Shown here piece after piece: positions 53,423 to 54,574 of a DNA stretch of 54,574 bases. Position 1 is the stretch's first letter. Every line of letters begins with the position of its first letter. The stretch is from JANRIC01 sp033765345. Its GTDB lineage: Bacteria > Bacteroidota > Bacteroidia > Cytophagales > Microscillaceae. Location of the stretch: positions 1-54,574 of the forward strand of contig JANRIC010000009.1 in assembly GCA_033765345.1 (NCBI GenBank), read 5' to 3'. The notes beneath the pieces are model-generated. The model was not told the DNA's origin. It was given only the letters and a program-made list of their open reading frames with translations, and searched no databases. The position numbers and the translations under genes were made by a program.

Positions 53423-54076
53423 TCAATTTCCCAAAAGTTTTTGCAGCGCACGGATATTGATTTGAGGGTCGAAGATGGCATTTACCTCGAAAGCAAAATT
53501 CTTAATGACCGTACTCTCGATGATATCATCATTTTTAGCAATCCGATGTAGACGGAATTTATCGTGTTCCAAGAAATACTGTTCTACCTGTTTAAATGTC
53601 ACATCTACCAGCCAGTATTCTTTTACGCCGTGAAGGGCATAGTCTTCCATTTTAATGCCTCTATCTCGTTTCTCTGTACTTTTAGAAAGTACTTCTACAA
53701 TAAAATCCGGGGCGGGAAACTGAATTTGCTCTTCCGTAAAATTCTGGGACTTTTCTTTTGACCAAAAACAAATATCGGGTTCGTAATCATTTCGAGTCAA
53801 GGAGACCACATATTTCTCATGGCCGGTGTAACCCAGGTCTTTATAATCGGCATAAGTTTTTATGAGTACCAATAAATTATCCGAGGCATTGCCATGTCGT
53901 TTTAGGATAGGCGTTTGATAAATAATTTCACCATTGATAAATTCCGCTTTATCTGATTCTTTGATTAACTGATAATATTCTTGTCGCTTAGAGGCTTCTT
54001 CTCGCAAACGCGCTTGAATTTGCCGAAAATAATCTGGCAATTGAGGAGAATCCAATATCTGATCTAAAACTGTCAT
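53423..54076 (-). CDS. Uma2-family (DUF820) putative endonuclease
   Basis: The 217-residue protein has the Uma2 PD-(D/E)XK fold. FINGEIIYQTPILKRHGNAS precedes the metal-binding core YEPDICFWSKEK (Asp101) and APDFIVEVLSKSTEKRDRG (Glu128), followed by KMEDYALHGVKEYWLVDV. The family is large in Cyanobacteria and Bacteroidota; nuclease activity is predicted from the fold and not proven. It lacks the repetitive coiled-coil tail seen on the Uma2 fragment at 1-317. I used ATG 54076; a GTG at 54106 is possible. It is 154 bp upstream of the topoisomerase-like gene on the same strand. Confidence 0.9.
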   Translation of the reverse strand: MTVLDQILDSPQLPDYFRQIQARLREEASKRQEYYQLIKESDKAEFINGEIIYQTPILKRHGNASDNLLVLIKTYADYKDLGYTGHEKYVVSLTRNDYEPDICFWSKEKSQNFTEEQIQFPAPDFIVEVLSKSTEKRDRGIKMEDYALHGVKEYWLVDVTFKQVEQYFLEHDKFRLHRIAKNDDIIESTVIKNFAFEVNAIFDPQINIRALQKLLGN

Positions 54077-54106
54077 AACCTCATTGATTTTAAATAGATT
54101 ACACAC

Positions 54107-54233
54107 TAAATACAGAAAGCAAGATACTAAATTTTGCCTTTATTTGCTAAAAATTCTTTTAGATTCCTGCTCAATGATTGATAAAATACAGGGACTAAAA
54201 AGTTCGATTTTTGAATATTTCATATCAAAAATT
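54107..54233. other. AT-rich upstream region of the Uma2 gene
   Basis: About 125 bp with no ORF and no clear TTG-N19-TAnnTTTG promoter. Confidence 0.35.
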
Positions 54234-54306
54234 GGTAGTGTTAAACAAGTAATGCTGTTTGTTCAAAAAGGGGCTTTTATTTCAACATTACATCTTGAAT
54301 ACCACC
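54234..54306. mobile_element. MITE-like element, copy 3 (hairpin deleted)
   Basis: GGTAGTGTTAAACAAGTAAT (left) and the right end CATTACATCTTGAATACCACC match copy 1 (2503-2604) closely, and GTTCAAAAAGGGGCTTTTAT aligns with its interior. The internal terminator hairpin is missing (73 bp against 102 bp). It abuts the 9-bp microsatellite. Confidence 0.75.
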
Positions 54307-54371
54307 AATTATTTTAATTATTTTAATTATTTTAATTATTTTAATTATTTTAATTATTTTAATTATTTTAG
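54307..54371. repeat. 9-bp microsatellite (AATTATTTT), left array
   Basis: About seven perfect copies of AATTATTTT, interrupted at 54372 by a 106-bp unique segment and resumed at 54478. Confidence 0.95.
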
Positions 54372-54477
54372 GCTCTTACCTAGAATTGGACTGATAGTTT
54401 TAAAGGGTAGTCTTTTGACGAAATTATGGGTTTAAAATCATTGAATTTCAGTTATCAGTCTAAGCTTTGGTAAGAGC
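54372..54477. mobile_element. 106-bp inverted-repeat element inside the microsatellite
   Basis: Ends are GCTCTTACC (54372-54380) and its exact reverse complement GGTAAGAGC (54469-54477). A second matched block, ACTGATA (54390-54396) with TATCAGT (54453-54459), lies at the same 9-nt distance on both sides. TTTTAAA (left) and TTTAAAA (right) continue the palindrome towards the centre. No ORF. Both flanks are the same AATTATTTT repeat, so a target duplication cannot be read. Confidence 0.7.
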
Positions 54478-54574
54478 ATTATTTTAATTATTTTAATTAT
54501 TTTAATTATTTTAATTATTTTAATTATTTTAATTATTTTAATTATTTTAATTATTTTAATTATTTTAATTATTT
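54478..54574. repeat. 9-bp microsatellite (AATTATTTT), right array
   Basis: About eleven perfect 9-bp copies, running to the end of the window; true length unknown. Confidence 0.95.

Noticed and set aside
53333..53551. 72-residue + strand ORF near the Uma2 gene
   Set aside because: It overlaps the end of the Uma2 gene in antisense and has no signal; the hairpin at 53349 is a better explanation.
1..54574. tRNA and rRNA genes
   Set aside because: No cloverleaf-like or rRNA-like stretch was seen in any gene-free region on either strand.

Overview
The window reads as chromosomal DNA of a Bacteroidota bacterium, most likely order Cytophagales. The main evidence is a PorZ-type protein of the type IX secretion system with a C-terminal sorting domain, a TonB-dependent receptor fragment, DUF6089-like and TPR-PD40-OmpA outer-membrane proteins, a YfhO-family membrane protein, several short-signal lipoproteins, and promoters that fit the Bacteroidota TTG-N19-TAnnTTTG pattern. 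AT content is moderate to high, and most genes are single or in pairs, not in long operons. I place it no lower than order.

Layout. 1-6351: 3' end of a Uma2-type nuclease gene, then lysC, ribH, a membrane-anchored TPR protein and a large GAF/PAS sensor without an output domain. 6508-12389: DASH cryptochrome, an ECF sigma factor with its membrane partner, a DUF6089-like barrel and a TPR-PD40-OmpA protein. 12445-19591: GDSL esterase lipoprotein, quinone oxidoreductase, ispE, a membrane-anchored MutS-like ATPase, a TSUP transporter, an AlbA_2/GHKL protein and an NTF2-like protein. 19654-26001: sialate O-acetylesterase, a polytopic membrane protein, moeA, then a damaged locus where the 3' half of a TonB receptor abuts a frameshifted lipoprotein gene. 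26253-37271: a second GAF/PAS sensor, an MFS transporter with porZ, a leucine-rich-repeat protein, an orphan VWA protein, a lysoplasmalogenase-like protein and an Rpn-type nuclease next to a 21-bp tandem array. 37415-47383: a heterodimeric ABC exporter, a small membrane protein, a fasciclin protein, a methyltransferase, an FGE-like lipoprotein with both catalytic cysteines, and YfhO.

47384-54574 looks like an accessory island. It starts with a 62-bp tandem array. It then carries a beta-class DNA methyltransferase, a divergent DUF262-HEPN gene pair, and, ending 2 nt from the HEPN gene, an ~790-residue fusion of a GHKL ATPase with a Spo11/Top6A-like winged helix and Toprim domain (a type IIB topoisomerase-like protein). 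A Uma2 nuclease, two different MITE-like elements and 9-bp microsatellite arrays follow. DUF262, HEPN, a solitary DNA methyltransferase and a topoisomerase-VI-like enzyme together make this the best candidate for an undescribed defence or mobile-element system.

Three related copies of a short inverted-repeat element (near 2.5, 14.2 and 54.2 kb) were found; two carry an internal terminator-like hairpin. No rRNA, tRNA, CRISPR array or complete insertion sequence was seen. All calls come from reading the sequence, and no database search was run.
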